This document shows, piece by piece, positions 45,862 to 55,326 of a stretch of DNA of 64,000 nt. Below the pieces are notes generated by a model. That model did not search any database and had not been told where the DNA came from. It saw only the letters and a program-made list of their open reading frames with translations. The stretch spans positions 1,922,001 to 1,986,000 of the forward strand of contig NZ_CP039291.1 in assembly GCF_004798685.1 (NCBI RefSeq), in the 5' to 3' direction. Origin of the DNA: Cellulomonas shaoxiangyii (GTDB taxonomy: Bacteria > Actinomycetota > Actinomycetes > Actinomycetales > Cellulomonadaceae). Within the stretch, counting starts at the first letter, position 1; each line of letters starts with the position of its first letter. Both the position numbers and the translations under genes were made by a program.

Positions 45862-45947
45862 TGCGGGCCTCTTCGGTCGGGGTGCGGGACGAGACGCTCC
45901 GGGGCGCGCACTCGAGCGCCGGCCGCCGTGGTCAGGACCCGCCCATC

Positions 45948-46655
45948 CTAGGTCGTCGCACCGGCGCCGGACCCGCGCGTCCCACCACCACGTGCGGCGG
46001 CGTTCTCGCCCGGGCGGGCGAGCCCCTGGGGCCAGGCGTCGTCGAGCTCGAGCGTGCGCGGCTCCCGCGCGTGCCCGGCCAGCCGGAGGGTGCGCACGAC
46101 GAGTCCGCGGCGCACGCGCTGCGTCTGCGCGACCGCCTCGTTGTGGAACCGCCGCGCGAGCTGGACGCGGTACCAGGCGGCGGCGAGGGAGTCGAGGAGC
46201 TCCTCGCCGGCGGGCTCGGCGGCGATCGCGGCGACCTCGTCCGCGTCGTCGAGCACCTCGTCCAGCGCGGCCGTCAGCTCGCTCTCCGCCTGACCGCGGT
46301 CCTCGCCCGACGACGGTCCGGGAGCCGGCGCGCCGGGGTCGGCGCCCAGCAGGGCGCGCAGGTCGGCCGGCAGCAGGTCGACCGGGACGTCGCCCGCGGA
46401 CCCGCTCGCGCTGAGGGACGCCCGTGCGGCCTCCCCGACGACCACCGCACTGGCCGGGTCGAGGAGCCCGCTCGTCGCGAGCTCGGCCGCCACGGTCGCG
46501 CGCCGCACGAGCTGCGCCTCCACGACCGCGCGCGACGCCCCGACCTTGCGGTGCAGCCGGTCGAGCCGGCTCGCACGCACCCACACGAGCCATCCGAGCA
46601 GCGCCAGGACGGCGACGACGACCAGCGCGACGTCGGTCCACGCGCCGCCGCTCAT
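45948..46655 (-). CDS. Single-pass membrane protein with LemA-like helical region
   Basis: 235 aa from the ATG at 46655, overlapping the pimA stop (ATGA). One N-terminal helix ([21 protein letters not shown]) is followed by [32 protein letters not shown] and by [46 protein letters not shown]. The helix-plus-HNEAV pattern recalls LemA proteins but the match is partial. From memory the M. tuberculosis gene in this place (Rv2609c) encodes a membrane protein with a NUDIX part. Here the NUDIX gene is separate (44351-44950). Function unknown. Confidence 0.7.
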   Translation of the reverse strand: MSGGAWTDVALVVVAVLALLGWLVWVRASRLDRLHRKVGASRAVVEAQLVRRATVAAELATSGLLDPASAVVVGEAARASLSASGSAGDVPVDLLPADLRALLGADPGAPAPGPSSGEDRGQAESELTAALDEVLDDADEVAAIAAEPAGEELLDSLAAAWYRVQLARRFHNEAVAQTQRVRRGLVVRTLRLAGHAREPRTLELDDAWPQGLARPGENAAARGGGTRGSGAGATT

Positions 46656-47866
46656 CCCCGGCTCCGACGCAGGTCGAGCAGGCGCGCGCCGCGCAGCGAG
46701 GACGGGTCCTCGCCGACCGGGGCGTCGCCGCCCGCGACCGCCATCTCGTACACGGCGAGCACCTGGTCCGTCACGGCCGACCAGTCGTACCGGTGCACCA
46801 CGCGGGACGCGTGCGCGGTCACGCGCGCCCGCCGTGCCGGGTCGGCGAGCACCGACAGGAGCGTGCGCGCGAGGTCGGCGGGGTCGCCGGTCCGGAACAG
46901 CACGCCGGCCTCGCCGTCGTCGAGGACGCGGGTGAACGCGCCGAGGTCGCTCGCGACGACGGTCGTCCCCGCGGACATGGCCTCGACCAGCACGATCCCG
47001 AAGCTCTCGCCGCCCGTCTGCGGCGCGCAGTACACGTCGACCGACGTGAGCAGCCGTGCCTTGTCCTCCTCGCTGACGGAGCCGAGCAGCTCGACCGCGC
47101 CCGCGCGCGGCCCGAGGGCCTCGCGGACCTGCTCCTCGCCGGTCTCGCCACTGCCCGCGACGAGCAGCCGGGCACCCGGGTGCCGGTCGAGCACGGCCGG
47201 CATGGCGCGCAGCAGCACGGACAGGCCCTTGCGCGGCTCGTCGAGCCGGCCGAGGAAGGCGATGGTCGGCGCCTCCGGCGTGCCGGTCCACCGCGGGTCG
47301 CGGGGCGCCGCCGCGAACGGCTCGACCCACACGCCGTTGGGGATGACGACCGCGTCGCCGCCCATGTGCTCGACGAGCGTGCGGCGGGCGTCCTCCGAGA
47401 CGGCGATGCGCAGCGAGATCTTCTCGAGGGACTGCCGGACCAGCGGGTACGCCGCCTGCAGCGACCGCGACCGCACGAGCGAGGTGTGGAACGTGGCGAC
47501 GATCGGCCCGTCGGCGATCCACAGCGCCAGCATGCCCAGGCTGGGGGTGACGGGCTCGTGCAGGTGCAGCACGTCGAAGCGGCCCGCGGCCAGCCACCGG
47601 CGCACGCGGTTCGCCGTCACGGGACCGAAGGTCATGCGTGCGACGGCACCGTTGTAGCGCACGGGGACCGCGCGACCCGCGGGCACCAGGTACGGCGGGA
47701 CGGGCGTGTCGTCCGCCGCCGGCGCGAGCACGGAGACCTCGTGACCGCGTGCGATGAGCGCCTCCGCGAGGTCGCGGACGTGGAACTGCACACCACCGGG
47801 CACGTCGAACGAGTACGGGACCACGATCCCGACGCGCAGCGGGCGTCCGGGCGCGGGCGCGCTCAC
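46652..47866 (-). CDS. pimA: GT4 glycosyltransferase, probable phosphatidylinositol mannosyltransferase
   Basis: 404 aa from a GTG overlapping the acyltransferase stop (GTGA). GT-B fold: N-terminal [62 protein letters not shown], then the C-terminal donor domain with [20 protein letters not shown] and the E-x7-E motif [20 protein letters not shown]. This is the PimA pattern, and the flanking PatA- and PgsA-type genes reproduce the mycobacterial PIM operon. It should transfer mannose from GDP-mannose to phosphatidylinositol. Ends with a variable tail. Confidence 0.9.
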   Translation of the reverse strand: MSAPAPGRPLRVGIVVPYSFDVPGGVQFHVRDLAEALIARGHEVSVLAPAADDTPVPPYLVPAGRAVPVRYNGAVARMTFGPVTANRVRRWLAAGRFDVLHLHEPVTPSLGMLALWIADGPIVATFHTSLVRSRSLQAAYPLVRQSLEKISLRIAVSEDARRTLVEHMGGDAVVIPNGVWVEPFAAAPRDPRWTGTPEAPTIAFLGRLDEPRKGLSVLLRAMPAVLDRHPGARLLVAGSGETGEEQVREALGPRAGAVELLGSVSEEDKARLLTSVDVYCAPQTGGESFGIVLVEAMSAGTTVVASDLGAFTRVLDDGEAGVLFRTGDPADLARTLLSVLADPARRARVTAHASRVVHRYDWSAVTDQVLAVYEMAVAGGDAPVGEDPSSLRGARLLDLRRSRG

Positions 47867-48852
47867 GGCGCAACTCCCCCGGTCGTCGTCGCCGCCGGGG
47901 GCGCGGCGTCCCCGCGGACGGCCGCGTCGCGGGCAGGGTCGAGGTCCGCGACGAACACGCGCTGCAGCATGTGCCAGTCCTGCGGGCGCGCGCGGATCGC
48001 CTCGGCGACCTGGTCGACCCACGCCTGCGTCGCCGCGCGCACCTGCTCGCTGCGCGGCACGCCGGCCTGCAGCTCGACCGCGGGCAGGAACGAGATGACG
48101 ACGCCCCACGGCCCGCCGGCGGCACGCCGCCGCGCGCCGCGCAGCCGCTCGTACGTGACGGCGGTCGGCACCAGGGGGGCGCCGCTGCTCACCGCCAGCG
48201 CGGCCGGCCCCGCCGCGACGCGCGCCCGGTGGCCGAACAGGTCGACCTCGACGCCCCGGGCGGTGAGGTCCCGGTCCGCGAGCAGCGGCAGCAGCCCGGG
48301 CCCGGTGCGCACCACGCGCATGAGCTCGCGGAAGACGTCACCGCCACCCGTCAGCGGCAGGATGGCCAGCCCGAGGCTCTCGCGGAAGGCGACGAACTCC
48401 TCGAACAGCTCCTCGGGCTGCAGGCGCTCCGCGACGGTGGTCACGGGCGCCAGGTGCTGCGTCGACCAGGCGCCGGCGAGGTCCCAGTTGCCCATGTGCG
48501 CGAGCGCGAGCACCACCTGCCGCCCCGCGTCGAGGTGCGGCAGGACGTTGTCGGCGCCCGTCACGCGCACGCGCGCGGCGAGCTGGTCGGTCGTCAGCCG
48601 GCGCAGGGTGAAGACCTCGCCGAAGTACCGCAGGTAGGAGCGCATCCCGGCGCGGGACAGGCGCCGGAGCGCACGCGGGTCCAGGTCGGGCCGGACCCGC
48701 GCGAGGTTGGCCTCGAGGCGCCGCACCCCCGCGCCGCGGCGGGCCCACGTCGCGTCGGCGGCCACGGTGGTCACGGCGCGGACCACCGGCCCCGGGACCC
48801 GGTGCCCGTACCGCCAGGCCAGCTGGTAGGCCCGGGCGACGTCGATGCTCAT
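47863..48852 (-). CDS. LPLAT-family acyltransferase (PatA-type)
   Basis: 329 aa from an ATG overlapping the pgsA stop (ATGA). The acyltransferase HxxxxD motif is in LALAHMGNWDLAGAWS (about residue 115), followed by LLPLLADRDLTARGVEVDLFG and PLVPTAVTYERL. The N-terminal segment LAWRYGHRVPGPVVRAVTT and the domain AGMRSYLRYFGEVFTL are typical of lauroyl-type/PatA acyltransferases. By position between pimA and pgsA it should acylate the mannose of PIM. The exact position acylated in this organism is inferred from mycobacteria. Confidence 0.88.
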   Translation of the reverse strand: MSIDVARAYQLAWRYGHRVPGPVVRAVTTVAADATWARRGAGVRRLEANLARVRPDLDPRALRRLSRAGMRSYLRYFGEVFTLRRLTTDQLAARVRVTGADNVLPHLDAGRQVVLALAHMGNWDLAGAWSTQHLAPVTTVAERLQPEELFEEFVAFRESLGLAILPLTGGGDVFRELMRVVRTGPGLLPLLADRDLTARGVEVDLFGHRARVAAGPAALAVSSGAPLVPTAVTYERLRGARRRAAGGPWGVVISFLPAVELQAGVPRSEQVRAATQAWVDQVAEAIRARPQDWHMLQRVFVADLDPARDAAVRGDAAPPAATTTGGVAP

Positions 48853-49460
48853 CGGGCGCCCTCCCGGACCTGCCGGTGCACGGCGGCGACCCGCTGTGCG
48901 ACCGTCACCGCGGACGCGAGCGCGAGCAGCGCGAGCACGACCGTCATGACCGCGGTCGGCGCCCCCAGGCCCACCACGAGCGCGGCCACCAGCACGGCGA
49001 ACAGCCGGTCGGCGCGCTCGGCGATGCCGCCGCTCGCGGTCATGCCGAGGCCCTCGGCACGCGCCCGCGCGTAGGGCACCACCGACCCGAGCACGAGGCA
49101 CGCGAGGGCCAGCGCCGCGGTCGTGCGGTCGTCACCGCCGCCGGCGTACCAGACCACCAGGCCGGAGAAGACCGCCGCGTCCCCGAAGCGGTCGAGCGTC
49201 GAGTCGAGGAACGCGCCCCACGGGCCGGACCGGCCCGCGCGGCGCGCCATGACGCCGTCGAGGGAGTCCGTCAGCGAGAACACGGTGATCACGAGGGCAC
49301 CCAGCAGGAGGTGTCCCGTCGGGAAGGCCCACAGCGCGGTCACGACCACACCGACGGTGCCGACGACCGTCACGGCGTCGGGCGAGACGCCGGCGCGCAG
49401 GAGCGCGTCGGCGAGAGGTGTCCACAGGCGCGTCATGGCGCCCCGCAGTCGGCTCAGCAC
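48849..49460 (-). CDS. pgsA: CDP-alcohol phosphatidyltransferase, probable phosphatidylinositol phosphate synthase
   Basis: 203 aa from the GTG at 49460, with GGAG upstream inside the HIT stop region. An ATG eight codons later is possible. Integral membrane enzyme with the signature D-G-x2-A-R-x8-G-x3-D-x3-D in SLTDSLDGVMARRAGRSGPWGAFLDSTLDRFGDA. Four or more hydrophobic helices follow. In mycobacteria the equivalent gene (Rv2612c) makes phosphatidylinositol phosphate from CDP-diacylglycerol and inositol phosphate. The operon here has the same order, HIT-pgsA-patA-pimA. Confidence 0.92.
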   Translation of the reverse strand: MLSRLRGAMTRLWTPLADALLRAGVSPDAVTVVGTVGVVVTALWAFPTGHLLLGALVITVFSLTDSLDGVMARRAGRSGPWGAFLDSTLDRFGDAAVFSGLVVWYAGGGDDRTTAALALACLVLGSVVPYARARAEGLGMTASGGIAERADRLFAVLVAALVVGLGAPTAVMTVVLALLALASAVTVAQRVAAVHRQVREGAR

Positions 49461-49467
49461 GTGCTGG

Positions 49468-50034
49468 TCACTCCTTCGCAGCGCCCGGCCACGCCGCCGC
49501 CAGCCGGTCGCGCGTGTCGGCGAGCAGCTCGGGCAGCGCACGGGTGCGCGCGACGATCGGCAGGAAGTTGGCGTCGCCGCCCCAGCGGGGGACGACGTGC
49601 TGGTGCAGGTGCGCCCGGATGCCGGCCCCGGCGACCTGGCCCTGGTTCATGCCCAGGTTGAACCCGTGCGGCGCCGAGACCGCGCGCACCACGCGCATGG
49701 TGGTCCGCGTGAGCTCGGCGACCTCGGCGACCTCCGCGTCGGTCAGCTCGGTGTAGTCGGCGACGTGGCGGTACGGGCAGACCAGGGCGTGCCCCGCGTT
49801 GTACGGGTACAGGTTGAGCACGACGTAGGCGACCTCGCCGCGCGCGACGACGAGTCCGTCGGCGTCCGGCAGGCCGGGGGCACGGCAGAACGGGCAGCCC
49901 TCCCCCGCGGCGTCGTCCGCCGGCTTGTCCTGCCCGCCGATGTACGCCATCCGGTGCGGCGTCCACAGCCGGTCGAAGCCGTCCGGCTCGCCGGCGAACC
50001 CGGCGGCGTCCTCCGGGGCGTCCGACCCGGTCAC
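49468..50034 (-). CDS. HIT-domain nucleotide hydrolase/transferase
   Basis: 188 aa from the GTG at 50034, one nt after the thrS stop. HIT triad AHLHQHVVPRWGGDANFLPI (about residue 140) and the usual PYNAGHALVCPYRH stretch. An upstream CPFCRAP cysteine pair probably binds zinc. Branch similar to AP4A phosphorylase-like HIT proteins (Rv2613c by position). Acts on a dinucleotide or nucleotidylated substrate. Specificity unknown. Confidence 0.92.
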   Translation of the reverse strand: MTGSDAPEDAAGFAGEPDGFDRLWTPHRMAYIGGQDKPADDAAGEGCPFCRAPGLPDADGLVVARGEVAYVVLNLYPYNAGHALVCPYRHVADYTELTDAEVAEVAELTRTTMRVVRAVSAPHGFNLGMNQGQVAGAGIRAHLHQHVVPRWGGDANFLPIVARTRALPELLADTRDRLAAAWPGAAKE

Positions 50035-50035
50035 G

Positions 50036-52051
50036 TCAGACCTGCACGCGGTCGCGCACCGCGGCCACGATGCGCTCGACCGCCTCGTCGACCGGCACGC
50101 CGTTGTCCTGGCGGCCGTCGCGGTAGCGGAAGGACACCGCGCCGGCCTCCGCGTCCTCGCCGCCGGCGATGAGCACGAACGGGATCTTCTGCGTGCTGGC
50201 GTTGCGGATCTTCTTGCCGAAGCGGTCGTCGGACCGGTCGACCTCGGCGCGGATCCCCTCGGCCCGCAGGCGCGCGACGACCTCGTCGAGGTACGGCTCG
50301 AACGGCTCGGCGACGGGCACGGCGAGCACCTGCACGGGCGCGAGCCACGCGGGGAAGGCACCGGCGTAGTGCTCGGTGAGCACGGCGAAGAACCGCTCGA
50401 TCGAGCCGAACAGGGCGCGGTGGATCATCACGGGGCGCTGCCGCGTCCCGTCGGGCGCCGTGTACTCGAGCTCGAACCGCTCCGGCAGGTTGAAGTCGAG
50501 CTGGATCGTGGACATCTGCCACGTGCGGCCGATCGCGTCCTTGGCCTGCACCGAGATCTTCGGGCCGTAGAACGCCGCGCCGCCGGGGTCGGGCACGAGG
50601 TCCAGGCCGGAGGCCTCCGCGACCGCGCGCAGCGTCTCGGTCGCCTCCTCCCACACCTCGTCGGAGCCGACCGACTTCTCGGGGTTGCGGGTCGACAGCT
50701 CGAGGTAGAAGTCGTCGAGCCCGTAGTCCTTGAGCAGGTCCAGGACGAAGGTGAGCAGGCTCGTGAGCTCGTCCTGCATCTGCTCGCGCGTGCAGTAGAT
50801 GTGCGCGTCGTCCTGCGTGAAGCCGCGCCCGCGGGTCATGCCGTGCACGACGCCCGACTTCTCGTACCGGTACACGGTGCCGAACTCGAACAGCCGCAGC
50901 GGCAGCTCACGGTAGGAGCGCCCGCGCGAGCGGAAGATCAGGTTGTGCATCGGGCAGTTCATGGGCTTGAGGTAGTAGTTCTGCCCCGCCCGCTTCACGT
51001 GCCCGTCGGCGTCGCGCTCCTCGTCGAGCTGCATCGGCGGGTACATGCCGTCGGCGTACCAGTCGAGGTGTCCGGAGACCTGGAAGAGCTGCTCCTTGGT
51101 GATGTGCGGGGTGTTCACGAACGAGTACCCCGCCTGCACGTGCCGGCGGCGCGAGTACTCCTCCATCTCCATGCGGATGATCCCGCCCTTGGGGTGGAAC
51201 ACCGACAGCCCGGAGCCGATCTCCTCCGGGAAGGAGAAGAGGTCGAGCTCGCTGCCCAGGCGCCGGTGGTCGCGCCGCTCGGCCTCGGCGATGCGCTCGA
51301 GGTGCGCCTTGAGCTCGTCCTTGCTGGGCCAGGCGGTGCCGTACACGCGCTGCAGCTGCGGGTTCTTCTCCGAGCCGCGCCAGTAGGCCGCCGCCGACCG
51401 GGTCAGCTGGAAGCCGTTGCCGATCAGCCGGGTGCTGGGCAGGTGCGGGCCGCGGCACAGGTCCTGCCACACGACCGTCTCGGACTCGCGGCCCGCGCCG
51501 CGGACGTTCTGGTAGATCGACAGCCCGCCGAGCCCCACCTCCACCGAGGCGCCCTCGGCCGCGTCGCCCGCCTCGCCCTTCAGCCCGATCAGCTCGAGCT
51601 TGTACGGCTCGTCGGCGAGGACCTCGCGCGCCTGCGCCTCGGTGACGTCCCACCGCCGGAAGGTCTGCCCCTCCTTGACGATGCGGTTCATGACCTTCTC
51701 GAGGGCCTTGAGGTCCTCGGGGGTGAAGGGGGTCTCGACGTCGAAGTCGTAGTAGAAGCCGTCGGTGATGGGCGGGCCGATGCCCAGGCGCGCCTTCGGG
51801 TTGACCTCCTGCACCGCCTGCGCGAGCACGTGCGCCGCCGAGTGCCGCAGCACCGCGAGCCCGTCCGGGGAGTCGATCGTGACGGCCTCGACGCCCGCGC
51901 CCGCGGGCAGCGGGAGCGCGAGGTCCCTCAGCTCGCCGTCCACGCGCACGACGACGACCTCGCGGCGGTCGCCGAACAGGTCGGTGCCCGTCGTGCCCGC
52001 CTCCACCTGTCGTGCGACGCCGTCGACGGTGAGGTCCATGAGTTCGGGCAC
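50036..52051 (-). CDS. thrS: Threonyl-tRNA synthetase
   Basis: 671 aa from the GTG at 52051, which has GGAG 9 nt upstream. The ATG four codons later is the alternative. Domains in order: TGS (residues about 5-65), editing domain with [11 protein letters not shown] and zinc-type histidines, then class II core with [23 protein letters not shown], the zinc cysteine in [28 protein letters not shown] and motif 3 [14 protein letters not shown], then the anticodon domain. Complete. A TAGCAT box at 52127-52122 is a plausible -10 for the thrS-HIT-pgsA-patA-pimA transcript. Confidence 0.97.
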   Translation of the reverse strand: MPELMDLTVDGVARQVEAGTTGTDLFGDRREVVVVRVDGELRDLALPLPAGAGVEAVTIDSPDGLAVLRHSAAHVLAQAVQEVNPKARLGIGPPITDGFYYDFDVETPFTPEDLKALEKVMNRIVKEGQTFRRWDVTEAQAREVLADEPYKLELIGLKGEAGDAAEGASVEVGLGGLSIYQNVRGAGRESETVVWQDLCRGPHLPSTRLIGNGFQLTRSAAAYWRGSEKNPQLQRVYGTAWPSKDELKAHLERIAEAERRDHRRLGSELDLFSFPEEIGSGLSVFHPKGGIIRMEMEEYSRRRHVQAGYSFVNTPHITKEQLFQVSGHLDWYADGMYPPMQLDEERDADGHVKRAGQNYYLKPMNCPMHNLIFRSRGRSYRELPLRLFEFGTVYRYEKSGVVHGMTRGRGFTQDDAHIYCTREQMQDELTSLLTFVLDLLKDYGLDDFYLELSTRNPEKSVGSDEVWEEATETLRAVAEASGLDLVPDPGGAAFYGPKISVQAKDAIGRTWQMSTIQLDFNLPERFELEYTAPDGTRQRPVMIHRALFGSIERFFAVLTEHYAGAFPAWLAPVQVLAVPVAEPFEPYLDEVVARLRAEGIRAEVDRSDDRFGKKIRNASTQKIPFVLIAGGEDAEAGAVSFRYRDGRQDNGVPVDEAVERIVAAVRDRVQV

Positions 52052-52165
52052 GGGTGCAGGCTCCTTGTCGTGCGCCCGCACCGCGGTGCGGCAGGTCGGC
52101 GGTCGCCGAGCGGGCGTGTCGATGCTACCGACCCGGCCCGGGCGAGCCGTACGGCGCACGAGGGC

Positions 52166-54217
52166 TCAGGGCAGCCGCTCGGGCACGTGCGCCTCGATCT
52201 CGGCGAGCCACGCCGCGGCGCTGGCGTCCGACGGCATGCGCCACTCGCTGCGCGGCGACAGCGTCCCGCCCGCGCTGACCTTCGGGCCGTTGGGCAGGGC
52301 GGAGCGCTTGAACTGGTGCGCGAAGAAGCGGCGGACGAAGACCTGCAGCCAGCGCCGGATCTCCGGCAGGTCGTACTCCGCGCGGCGCTCCGCCGGGAAG
52401 CCGGGCGGCCAGGCCCCGGACGCCGCGTCGTGCCAGGCGTGCCACGCGAGGAACGCGATCCGCGAGGGCCGCATCCCGTGCCGCAGCACCTGGAACAGCG
52501 TGAAGTCCTGCAGCCCGTACGGGCCGACGACGTCCTCGGTGCTCTGCATCCGCTCGCCCTCGCGCACGGGGACCAGCTCCGGCGAGATCTCCTGGTCGAG
52601 CACGCGCAGCAGCACCGCGTTCGTGGCGTCGTCGAAGTGGCGCTCCCCGACCACCCAGCGGATGAGGTGCTGGATCAGCGTCTTGGGCACGCCGGCGTTG
52701 ACGCCGTAGTGCGACATCTGGTCCCCGACGCCGTAGGTGCACCAGCCGAGGGCGAGTTCCGACAGGTCGCCCGTGCCCAGCACGATGCCGCCGCGCTGGT
52801 TCGCGGCCCGGAACAGGTAGTCGGTGCGCAGACCTGCCTGGACGTTCTCGAACGTCACGTCGTAGACGTCGGCCCCCTTGCCGGCGGGGTGCCCCAGGTC
52901 CGTGAGCATCTGCAGCGCCGCCGGGCGGATGTCGATGGTCTCGTACGTCGTGCCCAGCGCCGCCATGAGCGCGAGCGCCGACGCCTTCGTCGTCTCGCTG
53001 GTGGCGAAGCCGGGCATGGTGAACGCGAGGATGTCGCTGCGGGGGCGGCCGAGCCGGTCCATCGCGTTCGCGGCGACGATGAGCGCGTGCGTCGAGTCGA
53101 GCCCGCCGGACACGCCGATCACGATCTTCGGGTCGCCGATCGAGCGCAGCCGCTGCTCGAGCGCCGACACCTGGATGTTGTAGGCCTCGTAGCAGTCGAG
53201 CGCGAGACGCTCGGGGTCGTCCGGCACGAAGGGGAAGCGGTCGACCACGCGGCGCAGGCCGATGTCCCCGGCGGGCGGCTCCAGCGTGAACCGGACCGTG
53301 CGACGGTCCTCGCCCGCCGCTGCCATGCCGAGCGCGCGGCGGTTGTCGTCGAACGTGCCCATCCGCAGGCGCTCCTGGCGCAGGCGCGTGAGGTCCACGT
53401 CCGCCACCGTCAGCAGCGCTCCGTCGGCGAAGCGCTCGCCCTCGGCGAGCACCTCCCCCAGCTCGTAGACGAGCGTCTGCCCGTCCCAGGAGAGGTCGGT
53501 GCTCGACTCGCCCTGCCCGGCCGCCGCGTAGACGTACGCCGCGAGGCACCGCGCCGACGCGGAGCGCACGAGCAGGCGCCGCTCCTCGGCGCGCCCGACC
53601 GTGATCGGGCTGCTCGAGAGGTTCGCCAGCACCGTCGCGCCCGCCAGGGCGGCCGTCGCGCTCGGCGGCACGGGGACCCACATGTCCTCGCACACCTCGA
53701 CGTGCAGCACGAGGTCGCGCACGTCGGTCGCCGCGAACAGCAGGTCGGTGCCGATCGGGGCCTCCTGGCCGGCGACCCGGGTCGTGCCGCGCACGTCGTC
53801 GCCGGGCGCGAACCACCGGCGCTCGTAGAACTCCCGGTACGTCGGCAGGTGGGCCTTGGGCGCGACCCCGAGCACGCGCCCGCGGTGCACGACGACGGCG
53901 GCGTTGAGCAGCCGCGTGCCGTGCACGAGCGGCGCGCCGACGACCAGGACCGGGCGCAGGTCCACCGAGGCGGCGACGACGTCGCGCAGCGCGGCGTCGA
54001 CCGCGTCCAGCAGCGTGTCCTGGAGGAAGAGGTCGTCGATCGAGTACCCCGAGAGGCACAGCTCGGGGAACACGGCGACGGCCACCCCGTCGGCGTCGCA
54101 GCGGCGCGCGGCCTCGAGCACGGCCGCCGCGTTGGCGGCCGGGTCGGCGACGCGCACCGGAACCGTGCACGCCGCCACGCGGGCGAAGCCGTGGGCGTAG
54201 GCGGAGAGGAAGTCCAC
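52166..54217 (-). CDS. nadE: Glutamine-dependent NAD+ synthetase
   Basis: 683 aa from the GTG at 54217, with GGAAG 9 nt upstream. Two domains. The N-terminal nitrilase-type glutaminase has the Glu in VFPELCLSGYS, the Lys in APKAHLPTYREFYERRWF and the Cys in HVEVCEDMWVPVP. The C-terminal ATP-pyrophosphatase synthetase has the SGGxDS loop IGVSGGLDSTHALIVA (about residue 365), then TSETTKASALALM and GTGDLSELALGW. Length matches the long mycobacterial form (about 680 aa). Makes NAD from nicotinic acid adenine dinucleotide. Confidence 0.96.
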   Translation of the reverse strand: MDFLSAYAHGFARVAACTVPVRVADPAANAAAVLEAARRCDADGVAVAVFPELCLSGYSIDDLFLQDTLLDAVDAALRDVVAASVDLRPVLVVGAPLVHGTRLLNAAVVVHRGRVLGVAPKAHLPTYREFYERRWFAPGDDVRGTTRVAGQEAPIGTDLLFAATDVRDLVLHVEVCEDMWVPVPPSATAALAGATVLANLSSSPITVGRAEERRLLVRSASARCLAAYVYAAAGQGESSTDLSWDGQTLVYELGEVLAEGERFADGALLTVADVDLTRLRQERLRMGTFDDNRRALGMAAAGEDRRTVRFTLEPPAGDIGLRRVVDRFPFVPDDPERLALDCYEAYNIQVSALEQRLRSIGDPKIVIGVSGGLDSTHALIVAANAMDRLGRPRSDILAFTMPGFATSETTKASALALMAALGTTYETIDIRPAALQMLTDLGHPAGKGADVYDVTFENVQAGLRTDYLFRAANQRGGIVLGTGDLSELALGWCTYGVGDQMSHYGVNAGVPKTLIQHLIRWVVGERHFDDATNAVLLRVLDQEISPELVPVREGERMQSTEDVVGPYGLQDFTLFQVLRHGMRPSRIAFLAWHAWHDAASGAWPPGFPAERRAEYDLPEIRRWLQVFVRRFFAHQFKRSALPNGPKVSAGGTLSPRSEWRMPSDASAAAWLAEIEAHVPERLP

Positions 54218-54332
54218 GTCGGGAGTCTTCCACGCGGTCGCCGAGGCGCAGGTCGGACGGTGATCCGCGGCGGGACGGCCGGAGCGCCCACGCCCGCCCG
54301 GCGACGGGTGGCCGCCGACGCGCCGGGGACGA

Positions 54333-54366
54333 CGACGGCCCCCGACCGTGGGGTCGGGGGCCGTCG
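54333..54366 (-). terminator. Terminator after tRNA-Val(CAC)
   Basis: Positions 54333-54347 and 54352-54366 form a perfect 15-bp stem with a 4-nt loop, directly downstream of the tRNA on the minus strand and about 115 nt before the nadE start. Confidence 0.85.
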
Positions 54367-54371
54367 CGGGG

Positions 54372-54446
54372 TGGTGGGCGATACTGGGTTCGAACCAGTG
54401 ACCTCCTCGGTGTGAACGAGGCGCTCTACCACTGAGCCAATCGCCC
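54372..54446 (-). tRNA. tRNA-Val(CAC)
   Basis: Full cloverleaf on the minus strand: acceptor GGGCGAT/ATCGCCC, D-arm TGGCTCAGTGGTAGAG, anticodon loop TTCACAC with anticodon CAC, and T-arm GGTTCGAACC. The ending ACCA suggests an encoded CCA, though this may be chance. Reads GUG codons, the commonest Val codon in this genome. Confidence 0.95.
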
Positions 54447-54479
54447 GGTGCCGCAGCCCGTGGGCCGCTGCGGTGCACG

Positions 54480-54510
54480 ATGCTAGCCGACGTCCCGGGC
54501 AGTTGGCGAA
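54480..54510 (-). promoter_or_regulatory. Promoter of tRNA-Val(CAC)
   Basis: On the minus strand TTCGCC (54510-54505), 19 nt, TAGCAT (54485-54480), with the start about 25 nt before the tRNA. Part of the 361-nt gap 54447-54807, whose other half carries the ssgB leader. Confidence 0.45.
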
Positions 54511-54633
54511 ACGCGCCCCGGCTCCCCCGGCCCGCGCCCCACCGGTCGTCGGGTCGCGGCCGCCACGAGCGGACCGCGGAGCGCACCGACGGCGCCGCCC
54601 GGCGTGCAGACGACGCCGCGACGGGGCACCCTC

Positions 54634-54662
54634 TGGTCACCCGGCGGCGACGGCACTAGCCT
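54634..54662 (+). promoter_or_regulatory. Possible promoter of the SsgA-like gene
   Basis: TGGTCA (54634-54639), 17-nt spacer, TAGCCT (54657-54662), giving a leader of about 140 nt. The closer CATGAT sequence at about 54755 is an alternative. Neither is strong. Confidence 0.3.
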
Positions 54663-54807
54663 GCGCGAGGGACGGCGGGGGGAACGCCGCGCCTGCCGCA
54701 CGCCCGGGCGGGTGAACTGTGCGCACGGACCGGTCCAATCGGGCATGTGGCCTGCCATGATGTGAATTCCCCAGCCCCCCGCGGGCGTCAGTCACCAGGA
54801 GGACCCG

Positions 54808-55236
54808 ATGACGGATTCGTCGTACGACGCCGTCGAGGTCGTCGCCATGCAGCTGATCGGGTCCGACGCCACTGTCATCCCGGTGTCCGCGGAGCTGTCG
54901 TTCCGTACCGCCGACCCCTACACCGTGCGTGCGGTCTTCACCGGCGCCCACACGATGTCGACGTGGCTGCTCGGCCGCGAGCTCCTCGCGCAGGGTGTGC
55001 ACGCGACGGCCGACGCGCCCGCGGGCGACGGCGACGTCCAGGTGTGGCGCGACGACGACCCCGACTACACCCTGGTCTCGCTCAGCGGGGTCGAGGGCAG
55101 CGCGCTGCTGGCGGCGCCGACCGAGCCGCTCGTGCGGTTCCTCGCCGCGACCGAGTCGCTCGTCCCCACGGGGTCGGAGTCCGACCGCATGGAGAGCGAG
55201 ATCAGCGCCCTGATCGCCGCGCTGCTGACGGCCTGA
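54808..55236 (+). CDS. SsgA/SsgB-like sporulation and cell-division protein
   Basis: 142 aa from the ATG at 54808, with GGAGG 5 nt upstream. The pattern PVSAELSFRTADPYTVRAVFTGAHTMSTWLLGRELLAQGVHA, then GDVQVWRD, VSLSGVEGSALLAAP and LVRFLAATESLVPTGSES is that of the SsgA-like (SALP) family. In Streptomyces, SsgB with SsgA positions FtsZ at sporulation septa. Single-copy relatives, as here, are closest to SsgB. It is an isolated gene between two tRNA loci. Whether this organism sporulates cannot be seen from the window. Confidence 0.88.
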   Translation: MTDSSYDAVEVVAMQLIGSDATVIPVSAELSFRTADPYTVRAVFTGAHTMSTWLLGRELLAQGVHATADAPAGDGDVQVWRDDDPDYTLVSLSGVEGSALLAAPTEPLVRFLAATESLVPTGSESDRMESEISALIAALLTA

Positions 55237-55270
55237 CGCACGCGCCACCGCCCGACCCACGCACCGAACC

Positions 55271-55301
55271 ACGGCCGGTCCCGCCTCGCGGGGCCGGCCG
55301 T
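55271..55301. terminator. Bidirectional terminator between ssgB and pabC
   Basis: Positions 55271-55284 pair with 55288-55301 (14-bp stem with one G-T pair, 3-nt loop) in the gap between the convergent SsgA-like and aminodeoxychorismate lyase genes. Confidence 0.75.
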
Positions 55302-55326
55302 CGTCGTCCCCCGTCCCGGGGCGCCC

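Noticed and set aside
52052..52165. T-box riboswitch upstream of thrS
   Set aside because: The gap is only 114 nt and shows no T-box sequence or specifier stem. A simple TAGCAT promoter explains it.
49925..54415. A 1,496-codon open frame on the plus strand across thrS and nadE
   Set aside because: Antisense to two clear housekeeping genes with full catalytic motifs. Composition is that of a shadow frame and it runs into the tRNA-Val gene.
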